DNA of 64,000 bases from Desulfofarcimen acetoxidans DSM 771 (GCF_000024205.1 NC_013216.1:2542001-2606000), one strand, 5' to 3'. Shown: positions 1 through 9,041, counted from the first letter of the stretch. Notes: generated by a model not told the origin, from the letters alone. Numbers and translations: made by a program.

Positions 1-170
1 ATAAATATTTATATGTTAAATTATAGTTAATTATTCCATAAATATACTTGTGGAGTATGATTGAATTATAGTATTTATTTTCCAGTACATAAATTGACTA
101 TATCTAATTGCAAAATGCGTGATTAAAATTAAAAAATTAGATTAATCCGTCTAAAGAAAATCAAAATCAA

Positions 171-275
171 CAAGAAAGTCACTTAAAGCAACTTTCGAGC
201 AGCCACAGGTGCTCGTTGAGAATTATGTAATATAACCTTAACTTATCTACGGATTTATAATAAACATAATTTCCC
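171..275 (+). repeat. dispersed intergenic palindromic repeat, copy A
   Basis: An imperfect hairpin (AAGAAAGTCACTTAAAGCAACTTTCGAGC) core read at 171-200 is followed by AGCCACAGGTGCTCG and an AT-rich tail ending ATAAACATAATTTCCC. The same order of blocks recurs near 6.6, 8.9, 32.2 and 40.0 kb. No coding potential is seen. Positions 1-170 hold only AT-rich sequence with nothing I recognise. Confidence 0.75.
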
Positions 276-284
276 AGAATACTC

Positions 285-322
285 AAAAACCCGTACCACT
301 CTCATAGTGATACGGGTTTTTT
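285..322. terminator. bidirectional intrinsic terminator after the purine operon
   Basis: A 15-bp stem (AAAAACCCGTACCACT with AGTGATACGGGTTTTT, one mismatch) has A and T runs on its two flanks. It can therefore stop transcription from either side. It lies about 40 bp past the stop of the leftward acetyltransferase gene, the last gene of the pur operon. Confidence 0.8.
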
Positions 323-363
323 CAGTGATTGAGCAATTGTTGTTAGTCAAATGGGCTAACATA

Positions 364-837
364 CTATTTGCTCTCATTTTTTACGGGCAATTCAATTAGA
401 ACCGCTTTTTCATCACAATTAGGGAATTCAGGGCAATTAACACATTCTTTCCAGACTTTCTGAGGCAATAAATCCTTGTCAATATCCGTAAAACCACATT
501 TTTTGAAAAAGCCTGGCTGGTAGGTTAATGCAAATACCTTGACTATGCCTAGATCTCGTGCTTCATCTAAAAATATTTTAACCAGCTCACGCCCTATGCC
601 CTGTTTAAAATACTCGGATGAGACTGCCAGAGCACGTATCTCGGCTAAATCCTCCCATATTATATGCAGCGCGCCAACTCCGATGATTATATTATCTTTT
701 TCGGCAACGGTAAATTCCCTCAGATTCTCGTAAAGCATAGCCCGCGAGCGGCCCAGCATTAATCTCTTTCCGGCAAAATGATTGACCAGGCTGTGAATAG
801 CCTCCACATCAGAAATCTTAGCCTTTCTCAGGATCAC
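364..837 (-). CDS. GNAT N-acetyltransferase, ArgA-like short form
   Basis: This 157-residue protein has a single GNAT fold, with the acetyl-CoA loop near residues 76-86 (EYFKQGIGRELV). The C-terminus carries a cysteine-rich tail, KECVNCPEFPNCDE, which is typical of short stand-alone N-acetyltransferases related to the acetyl domain of N-acetylglutamate synthase. The substrate cannot be read from sequence; an amino acid such as glutamate is an inference. The start is GTG at 837 behind AAGGTG. It begins 20 nt after purQ ends in the same direction, so it is probably the last gene of the purL-purQ operon. The link to purine synthesis is only positional. Confidence 0.75.
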   Translation of the reverse strand: MILRKAKISDVEAIHSLVNHFAGKRLMLGRSRAMLYENLREFTVAEKDNIIIGVGALHIIWEDLAEIRALAVSSEYFKQGIGRELVKIFLDEARDLGIVKVFALTYQPGFFKKCGFTDIDKDLLPQKVWKECVNCPEFPNCDEKAVLIELPVKNESK

Positions 838-857
838 CTAGCTTCACCTTTTTCATT

Positions 858-1634
858 CTAATTTGCTTGAAAATACTTCACTGCGTTATGAAAAATTGCC
901 AAACCGTCTGCCTCCCCCTTCTTTAGCCTACGCCAGTTAGGATGCTGGGTTAATTTAACAAACCTTTCAGGGTGCGGCATAAGTCCGAGTATTCTGCCTG
1001 TATCGTCACATATACCGGCAATGGAGTTGAGTGAACCGTTGGGGTTGGCAGGATAATCAGCAGTGACTGCACCTGCTTCCTGAACATAGCGAAAAACCAC
1101 TTGCCGATTAGATTCTATAATTTTTAACTTATCTATATCGGAAAAGAACTTGCCTTCTCCGTGGGCAGCCGGAAGGTTGACAACCTTTCCTTCCATTCCT
1201 TCAGTAAAAACGCACTTAGTCTTTTCTATGCCCATATTAACCCACCTGCACTCAAAACGACCGCTATCATTTTCCATCAATGCTGCATCTATGTTGCCCA
1301 GGTTTTTAAAAGGCAAAAGTCCAGTTCTTACCAAAACTTGAAAACCATTACATATACCCAGAATAAGTTTATCAGAGTTTATAAACTGCAGCATTTGCTC
1401 CTTTAAGAAAGAAGTTAGCTCTACAGCCAGCACTTTTCCTGAGTGAATGTCGTCACCGTAAGAAAAACCGCCTGGTACTGCCAGAATTTGATATTCCGAG
1501 AGTGATTGCTCACCGTTTCTGAGTTGATTAACATGCACCAGACGGCAATTAGCTCCCGTTATTTCAAAAGCATGATATGTTTCCAAATCGCAATTGGTTC
1601 CGTCGGTTCTTAAAATACAAACTCTGGGTTTCAC
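858..1634 (-). CDS. purQ: phosphoribosylformylglycinamidine synthase, glutaminase subunit PurQ
   Basis: PurQ releases ammonia from glutamine and passes it to PurL for conversion of FGAR to FGAM, the fourth step of purine synthesis. It is a class I glutamine amidotransferase of 258 residues. The nucleophile elbow is LILGICNGFQVL (Cys near residue 95), the oxyanion region is VPGGFSYGDD, and the His-Glu pair is in LMPHPER near residue 220. It is longer than the roughly 227-residue Bacillus PurQ. The GTG start overlaps the purL stop by 4 nt (GTGA), so the two are likely translationally coupled and made in equal amounts. Confidence 0.95.
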   Translation of the reverse strand: MKPRVCILRTDGTNCDLETYHAFEITGANCRLVHVNQLRNGEQSLSEYQILAVPGGFSYGDDIHSGKVLAVELTSFLKEQMLQFINSDKLILGICNGFQVLVRTGLLPFKNLGNIDAALMENDSGRFECRWVNMGIEKTKCVFTEGMEGKVVNLPAAHGEGKFFSDIDKLKIIESNRQVVFRYVQEAGAVTADYPANPNGSLNSIAGICDDTGRILGLMPHPERFVKLTQHPNWRRLKKGEADGLAIFHNAVKYFQAN

Positions 1635-4519
1635 TGGCGAAATACCCCCTTCATAGGTTGCTGCCAGGCAGCTTTCAGACTGCTGAGAGAAACATCAAAA
1701 AGCTCTCTGCCCTCATAAAGGATTTCAACAGACAATTTCTCAACAGTTTTTCCTATTACATAATAAGGAATACCGGCAAATAGTTCGGCAGCGTCCATAC
1801 CGTCAGGAATTTCAACCATAAAGCAACCGGCAGTCTCGTTATACAAGAAATATTCAGGGTTTTCCCCTGCCGGAATTGAAATTTCGGCTCCCACATTTCC
1901 TCCAAAACACATTTCAGCCAGAGCCGCCGCCAGGCCCCCTTCACTGATATCATGGCAGGCCGGCACTGCACCGCCGGAAATAGCCCGGTGAAGTACATGG
2001 AAAACCTTATTCACCTTTTCCAAATTAATCTTGGGCAGGTTGCTGCCAGTGTAGCCGGCCAAATCATAATAAACTGATCCGGCCATCTCGCAAATTCTCC
2101 TCTCACCCAGGAGCACAATTTGACTGCCAGTATATTTGAAATCCGAAGAAACTGTTTTTTGCACATCTGCTATGCGTCCAAACACGGAGACGCACAGAAC
2201 GGGAGGAATCTTCAACACAGTCCCGTCCTTACCCCTGTAAGTGCTGGATAAACTGTCCTTGCCTGAAATAAAAGGCATCCCGGTAACCTTAACAAAATCC
2301 ACGCAGGCGTCTACCGACATATCCAGAGCGCCCAAAGATTCCTCATCAGGGAAAGGCCAGATAAAGTTATCAATCAATGTTAAATCTTCGGGGTTGGCAC
2401 CTGCAGCCACCGCATTGGAAACCGCCTCTACCGCCGCCCATAGGCTGCCGTGATAAGGGTGTATTTTATTTAAAACGGGATTTAATCCATGGCTGATTAT
2501 TGCTCCATAGGGCTTATCCAAAAGAGGGGAAATAATAGTTGCGTCATTCGGCCCATCCTGGAAAATACCGGTAAAGGGCGGTAAAACACTTGACCCCTGT
2601 ACCCCATGATCATAAACCCTGACAATTGGTTCCTTAGAACATACATTCAAGTGAGACATAACCGCCTGGTAAATCTTCTCCCTGACATTGCTCAGATTGA
2701 CAACCTCTCCGCAGCCGGCAGCAGCACTATCAAAAACAATATCCGGTGATTGAGGCTCCTCATAATCTTCTTTTACCCAGGCTGCCTGCATAACCCGTTG
2801 GGGCAACCCGTTGTGCAGAAATTCCATGTCCAGATCGCAAACATTTTCACCGTTATAGGTTACCAGTAAGCGTCCGTCACCTGTAAACTCAGCTATGGCA
2901 GTTGCTTCAACATTATAATTCCTGCAAATAGCCATAACCCTGTCCATGTTCTCGGGCGCTACAGCCAATACCATACGCTCCTGGCTTTCCGACAACCAGA
3001 TTTCCCAGGGGTTGAGACCAGGGTATTTAAGAGGTACCCGATCCAAAAATACCTTAACCCCAATTTTTTCACCCATTTCACCCAATGCAGAGCCGTAGCC
3101 ACCGGCGCCGCAATCAGTTATGGCACGGATTAAACCCTCTTGGGAGGCCTCTAAAATAGCATCGCTGGTCCTTTTTTCCTCTATTGCATGACCTATTTGA
3201 ACAGCGCTTGAATTTACAGTTATAGTCATGTCTGTCATCTCCGCGCTGGAAAATGTTGCCCCGTGAATACCGTCACGACCGGTGCGCCCACCTAATACCA
3301 GGGCAACATCTCCCGCCTGGGGACTGGCCTTTTGACAGCGTTCAGCCGGCAACAAACCATAAGCGCCGACTATCACTGTTGGCTTAGCCCTGAAATCCGG
3401 ATGAAAATGGACCGAACCGTTGTTCGTAGGGATACCCATCCGATTGCCGTAATCACGCACACCTGCCACTACACGGCGCAGCAAATAATGAGGATGCAAA
3501 CAACCGGCAGGAATAACCTCCGCAGGCATATCGGGTGGAGCAAAGCAAAACATATCCGTAGAGGCAATAACTTTGGCACCCTGTCCGGTACCCATGACAT
3601 CCCTGAACACTCCCCCGCTGCCGGTCATAGCGCCTCCGTAGGGTTCGATGGCTGAGGGTGAATTATGTGTCTCCACCTTGCCGCATATGGCCTGACCTTC
3701 ATAAAATCGCATAACTCCGGAGTTATCCACAAAAGCAGAAAGCACCAGCGGGTGCCCGGCCTCTATTGTAGCTTCCTGCAACCGCTTGAGCAATGGTTTT
3801 TTCTCCTTGCCGTCAACCATCAGCTTGGCCCGGAAAGTTTTATGACCACAATGCTCTGACCAGGTTTGAGCTATAGTTTCGATTTCACAATCAGTGGGAT
3901 CTCGGTCAATAGAAATAAAATAGTTCTGGATAACCCTCATTTCTTCCAGATTCAAAAATAAGTTATCCTTGCTGAGCTGCATAAGCTCTTGATCATTCAT
4001 TTTTCGCACAGCTATTGTCCCGGTAGTGCCCGGTTGACCCGAAATCAGCAGGGTCTCAGGTTTTACAGTTACCACTCTTTCCACAGTGGCGTTAACCAGC
4101 AGCTTATCAGTGATTAACTTAATCTCATCTACGCTAATATCCTGTCCCCAAAAAAAATATTCCTTGCTCGAATCAGCGGCAAGCAAATCTTCAATCCCCA
4201 AATCCTTGACCGATTTGATGATCGAAGCTACCTCAGGGTTCATTACTCCCGGCTGATAAGCAACTTCCAGCCATACGTCCGCTCCCGTTATAACAGGGGC
4301 ATTGACCTGGCATATTTGAAATATTTCCTCAGCTAAAAGATTCTTAGCCAGGTATAAAGCATTGTCCTCACTGATTCCTTCAAAACGATAAACCCTGGTT
4401 GTTCTTACTTCTTGTACACTATTAATGCCCAGAGCATTCTTTATTTCATATAATATTTCTTCTCCCCTGGGATCTGGCAGGGAAAACTTATTGGTTACTC
4501 TTACTTCCTGAATATTCAT
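1631..4519 (-). CDS. purL: phosphoribosylformylglycinamidine synthase, synthetase subunit PurL with PurS-like N-terminus
   Basis: This is the ATP-dependent FGAM synthase synthetase subunit, 962 residues. Bacillus PurL is about 740 and the Escherichia coli single-chain enzyme about 1295. Residues 1-155 look like two PurS-type halves in tandem (RVTNKFSLPDPRG near residue 8, WLEVAYQPGVMNPEV near residue 85). A linker with TWSEHCGHKTF leads to the two AIRS-like halves, and the chain stops without a glutaminase domain. That domain is the separate PurQ. ATG at 4519 is chosen because GGGGGAG lies 6 nt upstream; a TTG just before it is less likely. Confidence 0.95.
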   Translation of the reverse strand: MNIQEVRVTNKFSLPDPRGEEILYEIKNALGINSVQEVRTTRVYRFEGISEDNALYLAKNLLAEEIFQICQVNAPVITGADVWLEVAYQPGVMNPEVASIIKSVKDLGIEDLLAADSSKEYFFWGQDISVDEIKLITDKLLVNATVERVVTVKPETLLISGQPGTTGTIAVRKMNDQELMQLSKDNLFLNLEEMRVIQNYFISIDRDPTDCEIETIAQTWSEHCGHKTFRAKLMVDGKEKKPLLKRLQEATIEAGHPLVLSAFVDNSGVMRFYEGQAICGKVETHNSPSAIEPYGGAMTGSGGVFRDVMGTGQGAKVIASTDMFCFAPPDMPAEVIPAGCLHPHYLLRRVVAGVRDYGNRMGIPTNNGSVHFHPDFRAKPTVIVGAYGLLPAERCQKASPQAGDVALVLGGRTGRDGIHGATFSSAEMTDMTITVNSSAVQIGHAIEEKRTSDAILEASQEGLIRAITDCGAGGYGSALGEMGEKIGVKVFLDRVPLKYPGLNPWEIWLSESQERMVLAVAPENMDRVMAICRNYNVEATAIAEFTGDGRLLVTYNGENVCDLDMEFLHNGLPQRVMQAAWVKEDYEEPQSPDIVFDSAAAGCGEVVNLSNVREKIYQAVMSHLNVCSKEPIVRVYDHGVQGSSVLPPFTGIFQDGPNDATIISPLLDKPYGAIISHGLNPVLNKIHPYHGSLWAAVEAVSNAVAAGANPEDLTLIDNFIWPFPDEESLGALDMSVDACVDFVKVTGMPFISGKDSLSSTYRGKDGTVLKIPPVLCVSVFGRIADVQKTVSSDFKYTGSQIVLLGERRICEMAGSVYYDLAGYTGSNLPKINLEKVNKVFHVLHRAISGGAVPACHDISEGGLAAALAEMCFGGNVGAEISIPAGENPEYFLYNETAGCFMVEIPDGMDAAELFAGIPYYVIGKTVEKLSVEILYEGRELFDVSLSSLKAAWQQPMKGVFRQ

Positions 4520-4534
4520 CAACTACTCCCCCGC

Positions 4535-4858
4535 TCAGTTCATTTTTGCACGTATTTTATCATTTATTCTTTCGACCAGGTACATGGTTGAACAGGTATG
4601 ATGGATTTGAACGATCACACTTTCAATATAACCGTCTAAATCTACTAATGACGCATTTTGTTCAATTTCTAAGCCGTATAATTCTACTATTTTTGCATAA
4701 AAATTCTCCAACAGCTTTAAGCGTGTTTCCCTCTTACCCGTTTCCTGCCATTTTAAAAACGGATCATCTATATTATTCCCGCTGATCAGGCTCAATTGCT
4801 CCATAAAAAGCTTGCGGAACTCATTAAAATCAGGTTTTTTGGGCGTGGTTAGATTCAT
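4535..4858 (-). CDS. conserved hypothetical protein at the head of the pur operon
   Basis: I do not recognise this 107-residue protein. It is charged, mostly helical by composition, has no signal peptide or membrane segment, and contains two histidines in VIVQIHHTCS near residue 85. ATG at 4858 is preferred over a possible earlier ATG at 4906 because AAAGGGGG sits about 9 nt upstream of it. It ends 15 nt before purL in the same direction, so it is probably co-transcribed with purL and purQ. No function is assigned. Confidence 0.65.
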   Translation of the reverse strand: MNLTTPKKPDFNEFRKLFMEQLSLISGNNIDDPFLKWQETGKRETRLKLLENFYAKIVELYGLEIEQNASLVDLDGYIESVIVQIHHTCSTMYLVERINDKIRAKMN

Positions 4859-4924
4859 TTTTCTTAGAGCCCCCTTTCCAATCACTATTGTATCATATTT
4901 AAGCACCTATTAAATTTATAAATG

Positions 4925-4955
4925 TTTTACAGATTGAATTATTTTATCTGTAAAA
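4925..4955. repeat. perfect 10-bp inverted repeat upstream of the pur operon
   Basis: TTTTACAGAT at 4925-4934 and ATCTGTAAAA at 4946-4955 are perfect inverted arms separated by 11 nt. The site lies 70-100 bp upstream of the first gene of the leftward pur operon, where an operator or a leader hairpin could sit. It has no T-run, so it is not an obvious terminator. Confidence 0.5.
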
Positions 4956-4990
4956 AGAGGCTAGATTATAATACAACCACTAAAATAATA

Positions 4991-5012
4991 AGCCCCCTAA
5001 AACTAGGGGGTT
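4991..5012. repeat. short GC hairpin in the pur/lgt intergenic region
   Basis: CCCCCT (4993-4998) pairs with AGGGGG (5005-5010) across a 6-nt loop. It lacks a good T-run on either side, so a terminator role is uncertain. Apart from this hairpin, the inverted repeat at 4925, a tiny reading frame at 5044 and the lgt promoter, the 400-bp gap holds nothing recognised. Confidence 0.4.
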
Positions 5013-5043
5013 GTAAATTAGAATATATAATTAAGGAGGGCGT

Positions 5044-5070
5044 ATGTGTTCTTCAAGTTATTTCTTATAA
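5044..5070 (+). other. possible 8-codon leader reading frame
   Basis: AAGGAGGGCGT directly precedes ATG at 5044, an unusually strong ribosome-binding site. The frame encodes only MCSSSYFL before TAA. It lies about 190 bp upstream of lgt and upstream of the lgt promoter, so it is not an obvious lgt leader. It may be a decayed gene start or a real mini-peptide. Confidence 0.25.
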
Positions 5071-5192
5071 TACGGTAAAACACTAAAAGTTTTAAGAGTT
5101 TATGTGTTAATAGCTTTATTTAGAGTTTAAATAGTTATATTTACAAGTAAACGGAAAATTTTTTAGTCTAAACATTTTTGTTAAAGGTTTAA

Positions 5193-5224
5193 TTGTTGTA
5201 GGCTTGTAAAAAATCAAGTATTAT
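5193..5224 (+). promoter_or_regulatory. sigma-A-like promoter of lgt
   Basis: TTGTAG (5196-5201) and TATTAT (5219-5224) are separated by 17 bp. Transcription would start near 5231, giving a leader of about 30 nt that contains the AAGGAG site of lgt. Confidence 0.6.
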
Positions 5225-5260
5225 ATAAGCATGTTGATATATAAAGGAGTTGTCGGTAAT

Positions 5261-6034
5261 ATGATTGATCCTGTGGCCGTTTCTATAGGAGTTTTTCCTA
5301 TTCACTGGTACGGAGTAATTATGGCTCTGGCCTTTTTAAGCGCATTAATAGTTGCCTATCATAATGCTAAAAAAGCAGGTGTAAATCCTGAACATATCTT
5401 AAACATAGCAACCGTAGCAATACCGTCAGGCATTATCGGAGCACGACTGTATTATGTAATTTTTCAATGGAGTCAATACCGGGAAAATTTATGGGAAATA
5501 CTGGCTGTATGGCATGGAGGGTTGGCTATTCACGGAGGCTTACTGGGAGGCATTACAGCCGGTTATCTTTATGTAAAAAAACAAAACCTAAGCTTCTGGG
5601 GTACAGGAGACCTTATCGCACCGGGTATTGTACTGGCACAGAGCATTGGCCGTTGGGGTAATTTTATTAACCGGGAGGCACACGGGGGACCGGTTAGCGA
5701 AAACTTCATCAATCATTTCCCATTATTTATTAAAAACCAGATGTATATCAACGGAAGTTATTTTCACCCGACATTTCTCTACGAATCACTGTGGAATTTT
5801 AGCCTTTTCGTTTTCCTAACAACCCGTCTGACGCGTAAAAAGTTTCAGGGTGAAATACTCTTAATCTACCTGGGACTGTATTCGACAGGCAGATTTGTTA
5901 TTGAGGGTTTACGCACAGACAGTTTAATGCTAGGGCATATAAGAGTGGCTCAACTGGTAAGTTTGACACTGATAGTAACTGCGATTTTCTTATATTTTTA
6001 CAAAAGATTCAGAGCAACAAAACTTGATGTTTAA
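5261..6034 (+). CDS. lgt: prolipoprotein diacylglyceryl transferase
   Basis: Lgt attaches diacylglycerol from phosphatidylglycerol to the lipobox cysteine of prolipoproteins in the cytoplasmic membrane. This 257-residue protein has about seven hydrophobic segments. It carries the family signature SIGRWGNFINREAHGGP and the HGGLAIHGGLLGG segment with the conserved histidine. ATG at 5261 is chosen because AAGGAG is 11 nt upstream; an in-frame ATG at 5231 has no such site and coincides with the predicted transcript start. It stands alone, converging with the next gene. Lipoprotein substrates in this window include the YhcN-like protein near 46 kb. Confidence 0.95.
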   Translation: MIDPVAVSIGVFPIHWYGVIMALAFLSALIVAYHNAKKAGVNPEHILNIATVAIPSGIIGARLYYVIFQWSQYRENLWEILAVWHGGLAIHGGLLGGITAGYLYVKKQNLSFWGTGDLIAPGIVLAQSIGRWGNFINREAHGGPVSENFINHFPLFIKNQMYINGSYFHPTFLYESLWNFSLFVFLTTRLTRKKFQGEILLIYLGLYSTGRFVIEGLRTDSLMLGHIRVAQLVSLTLIVTAIFLYFYKRFRATKLDV

Positions 6035-6039
6035 AGCAA

Positions 6040-6543
6040 TCAGTTTAGAAAATTGGGAGCTGCAGCGGGTCTCAGAATATCCAGCAACTCATACAGCTTT
6101 TCCTGGGGTTCGCTGCTTAATACTTCATCTATTACCTGTTTTAATAGAAAATCCATACCTGTTTCGGCATCGTTGATAACCATTGCCTTGGGAAGAATAG
6201 TATCCATTATTTCTCCTTCAAAGGTTAAACCTTCCTCTAATATTCGCCAGTCAACCATCAAAATCAACTGTCCTTTTTGCCTGATAATAGACAAAAAATT
6301 CCACAGCTCTTGAGAAAAACCGATAGTTACAGGATCCTTTTCAGAATCCCATAGTACTAACAGACCTATAAGGTAGTTCTTATCATCTTTCTTAATTAAT
6401 TCCCACTTAACCCTGTAATCAATTTCCTCTTTACGATATATTCTTTCAAATAAACCCATTAAACCGTCACCGGAGCTGGTTACAACCAGAATTAACGCGT
6501 CATCCAATTCAGCAACCAGTTCTGGCAATACTATTTCCCGCAT
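6040..6543 (-). CDS. conserved hypothetical protein
   Basis: I do not recognise this 167-residue protein. It is acidic and probably soluble, with a hydrophobic strand ALILVVTSSGDGLMGLF near residues 16-32 and a second region LIGLLVLWD near residue 58. The start at 6543 has AGGGGGTG 5 nt upstream, which supports it as a real gene. It converges with lgt, leaving 5 nt between the two stops. There is no helix-turn-helix, signal peptide or catalytic motif I can name. Confidence 0.55.
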   Translation of the reverse strand: MREIVLPELVAELDDALILVVTSSGDGLMGLFERIYRKEEIDYRVKWELIKKDDKNYLIGLLVLWDSEKDPVTIGFSQELWNFLSIIRQKGQLILMVDWRILEEGLTFEGEIMDTILPKAMVINDAETGMDFLLKQVIDEVLSSEPQEKLYELLDILRPAAAPNFLN

Positions 6544-6610
6544 CTGCCCACCCCCTACATTACCATATACACATATTACATAGTTGTTACCTGTTTTTCA
6601 AGCTTGACCT

Positions 6611-6825
6611 GCAAGAAAGCCGCTTTAAGCGGCTTTCTTGCAGCCATAGGCATTTGTGCTACTCTGAAAATAAACTCAAAAGTACCGTTTTCATTCTCCG
6701 CGGTGCTCACTGCAGCATATGAATCTCATAGAAAATCATGCAATACTAACCTTATTTATGCAACATAAATTTGCACTTCATTAAACAATGATTTATCCAT
6801 GGCTCCATCATAAGCATAATTTCTT
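6611..6825 (+). repeat. dispersed palindromic repeat, copy E (split and diverged)
   Basis: GCAAGAAAGCCGCTTTAAGC begins a strong hairpin at 6611-6641, followed by CAGCCATAGGCATTTGTGCT. After unrelated sequence, the tail blocks ATGCAATACTAACCTTA (about 6738) and CATCATAAGCATAATTTC (about 6807) follow in the same order as in the other copies. The copy looks interrupted by about 80 bp. The surrounding 6544-6897 stretch holds no gene. Confidence 0.6.
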
Positions 6826-6896
6826 CACGAAAATGTTTTCATTTTTATGCTATTCTATGAGTTAATGCTCATGAGAGTTTCCTAGTCTAAAAAAAA

Positions 6897-6937
6897 TAAC
6901 CCTGCCGCTATTAAAGCCGCAGGGCTATTTTTTACAG
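6897..6937 (-). terminator. intrinsic terminator of htpG
   Basis: On the minus strand AGCCCTGCGGCT and AGCGGCAGGGTT form a GC-rich hairpin, followed by a run of eight T. It begins about 11 nt past the htpG stop codon. Confidence 0.75.
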
Positions 6938-6947
6938 TTTAACAAAC

Positions 6948-8831
6948 CTATTGCTGTAATGCCCTCTCAAGAATACGGTACATGCGGCTGACCATCAGGC
7001 GAGGGTCAACAAACAGACCTGACGAGACAAGAGCATTATCATATATTTGCTCAGCAGCCAACCTGGCAAATTCCTCGTCCTTTTCACGCAGTGCTGATAA
7101 TCTCTTAATTAATTCATGCCCGGGATTAATTTCCAAAGCTTTTTTGCCCATATGCATATAGTCCTTATGCACTGCCTGCATCACCCGCTGCATACTGCTG
7201 GTCATAAACTCGTCCATGTTCAATAAAACAGCCGGGCTGTCCACCAATCGTTTTGATTCCCTTACCTCGCTGACTTTATCACCAAGAGCTTGCTTTAACC
7301 ATTCCGATAAGGCTTTTATGGTATCGCTGTCCAGCGCATCTTCCCCTGTCTCAAGCTCAGCTTCAGTTTCCGGCAGCTCCAACTCAGACTGGTCAGCAGA
7401 AATAAGTTTCTTACCCTCAAACTCTCCCACATGAGTCATGATAAAATCATCGACCGCTTCATGGGTATAAATAACCTCAATATCCTTTGCCTTAAACATT
7501 TCCAGATAAGGCCCGGCCTCAATAAATTCACGGCTGGGACCGTTAATATAATAAATGTATTTCTGCTCCTCTTTCATTCTGGATAGATAATCCTCAAAAG
7601 AGGTATACTTTCCATCCTCTGTCTTGGAAGACTCAAAACGCAGCAGCTTGACAATATCTTTGCGATGTACAATATCAGATGTTGCACCTTCTTTGAGAAA
7701 CCTGCTAAATTCTTTATAGAATTCAGAGTATTTTTCCGGATCGGATTTGGCCTGCTCAGCCAGGAATTTTAAAAATCTGCCGGTAAGCACTTTGCGCAGC
7801 TTTGCCATCAGGGCACTGTCCTGCATGGTCTCGCGAGATATGTTCAGCGGTATTTCCTCGCTGTCCACCACACCTTTGACAAAACGAAGCCATTCCGGTA
7901 AAATTCCCTCCGAATGCTGCTGAATTAAAACCTTGCGGCAGTATAAATTTACTCCCGGCTCCAAATTGCCAAAGCCAACCTGTTCCAAATTGTTTTTTGG
8001 CACAAATAATATGGCATTAATGGTTAAAGGCGCATCGGCGTTAAAGTGCAGTCGATAAAAAGGTTCATCATAAGCATTGCCGATAAATTTGTAGAATTCG
8101 TTGTACTCATCATCTTTAATTTCATTCTTATTCTTTGTCCAAATGGCCTCCACGGTATTAACTTTCTCTTCACCAATAAAAATCGGAAAGGCCACAAAAC
8201 TGGAGTACTGCTTGATAATACGCTTAACGGTTTCCGGTTTGATAAAGTCTAGGGCATCCTCTTTGAGTTCCAATATTATTCTGGTTCCCCTTGTGATGCC
8301 GCCGGCTGTTTTGACAGCATAACTGCCCATACCCTCAGAAGACCATTCATATGCCTGTGCTTCAGGTTGATAGGACTTTGTCAATACGGTAACTTTCCTG
8401 GCCACCATAAAAGCGGCATAAAAACCGACACCAAACTGGCCGATTAAATTGAGATCCTTTTTGTCATTATCTGCCATAGACTTAATGAAAGCCTTAGATC
8501 CGGAATGAGCTATAGTACCCAAGTTTTCTATTAATTCATCACCTGTCATGCCAATACCGGTATCTGAAATTATCAGAAGCTTTTCCTTCTCATCTAACTC
8601 AATAGAAATATGCAGGGGCAAATCAGGATCACTTACATCTTTATTGATAATGTTTTCATAGCGGAACTTTTCTAAAGCATCCGCTGCGTTGGAAATAAGC
8701 TCTCTTAAAAAAATTTCCCGGTCAGTATATAAAGAATTAATCACTATATCCAGAAGTTGTTTGACCTCAGCTTGAAACTCCCTGGTCTCCTGTTTGGATC
8801 CGGAATTTTCCGATTCAAGATTAACAGACAT
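6948..8831 (-). CDS. htpG: molecular chaperone HtpG (Hsp90)
   Basis: HtpG is a cytoplasmic ATP-dependent chaperone. The 627-residue length matches the family. The N-terminal GHKL ATPase shows ELISNAADALEKFRYE (catalytic Glu and Asn), SDTGIGMT, GTIAHSGSKAF and GQFGVGFYAAFMVA, followed by the middle and C-terminal dimerisation domains. ATG at 8831 is used because GGAGGTG is 6 nt upstream; a TTG at 8846 would put the ribosome site inside the gene. A promoter with a CIRCE operator lies about 200 bp upstream, so HrcA heat-shock control is likely. The long leader contains repeat copy B. Confidence 0.97.
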   Translation of the reverse strand: MSVNLESENSGSKQETREFQAEVKQLLDIVINSLYTDREIFLRELISNAADALEKFRYENIINKDVSDPDLPLHISIELDEKEKLLIISDTGIGMTGDELIENLGTIAHSGSKAFIKSMADNDKKDLNLIGQFGVGFYAAFMVARKVTVLTKSYQPEAQAYEWSSEGMGSYAVKTAGGITRGTRIILELKEDALDFIKPETVKRIIKQYSSFVAFPIFIGEEKVNTVEAIWTKNKNEIKDDEYNEFYKFIGNAYDEPFYRLHFNADAPLTINAILFVPKNNLEQVGFGNLEPGVNLYCRKVLIQQHSEGILPEWLRFVKGVVDSEEIPLNISRETMQDSALMAKLRKVLTGRFLKFLAEQAKSDPEKYSEFYKEFSRFLKEGATSDIVHRKDIVKLLRFESSKTEDGKYTSFEDYLSRMKEEQKYIYYINGPSREFIEAGPYLEMFKAKDIEVIYTHEAVDDFIMTHVGEFEGKKLISADQSELELPETEAELETGEDALDSDTIKALSEWLKQALGDKVSEVRESKRLVDSPAVLLNMDEFMTSSMQRVMQAVHKDYMHMGKKALEINPGHELIKRLSALREKDEEFARLAAEQIYDNALVSSGLFVDPRLMVSRMYRILERALQQ

Positions 8832-8873
8832 ACAATACACCTCCAAGATTTTATTTAAAAATACTTATTATTT

Positions 8874-8988
8874 CAAGAAAGTCGCCTTAAGCAACTTTCG
8901 AACAGCCACAGGCGCTCGCGCTCATCGGAAATTATGCAATACCGACCTTAAATTACAATAAATTCATTGTAAGCATAATTTTACCATA
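8874..8988 (+). repeat. dispersed palindromic repeat, copy B, inside the htpG leader
   Basis: CAAGAAAGTCGCCTTAAGC opens the hairpin core, then CAGCCACAGGCGCTCG and a tail with ATTATGCAATACCGACCTTA and GTAAGCATAATTTTACC. It lies between the htpG promoter and start codon, so its reverse complement should be transcribed as part of the htpG 5' leader. Confidence 0.75.
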
Positions 8989-9014
8989 ATATAAAGAACT
9001 CTTTTCACTAATTA

Positions 9015-9041
9015 CTAGCACTCATGAGAAGCGAGTGCTAA
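9015..9041. promoter_or_regulatory. CIRCE operator (HrcA-binding site)
   Basis: CTAGCACTC (9015-9023), a 9-nt spacer and GAGTGCTAA (9033-9041) match the CIRCE consensus TTAGCACTC-N9-GAGTGCTAA with one difference. It begins immediately downstream of the predicted minus-strand htpG transcription start, the usual position for HrcA repression. Confidence 0.92.
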
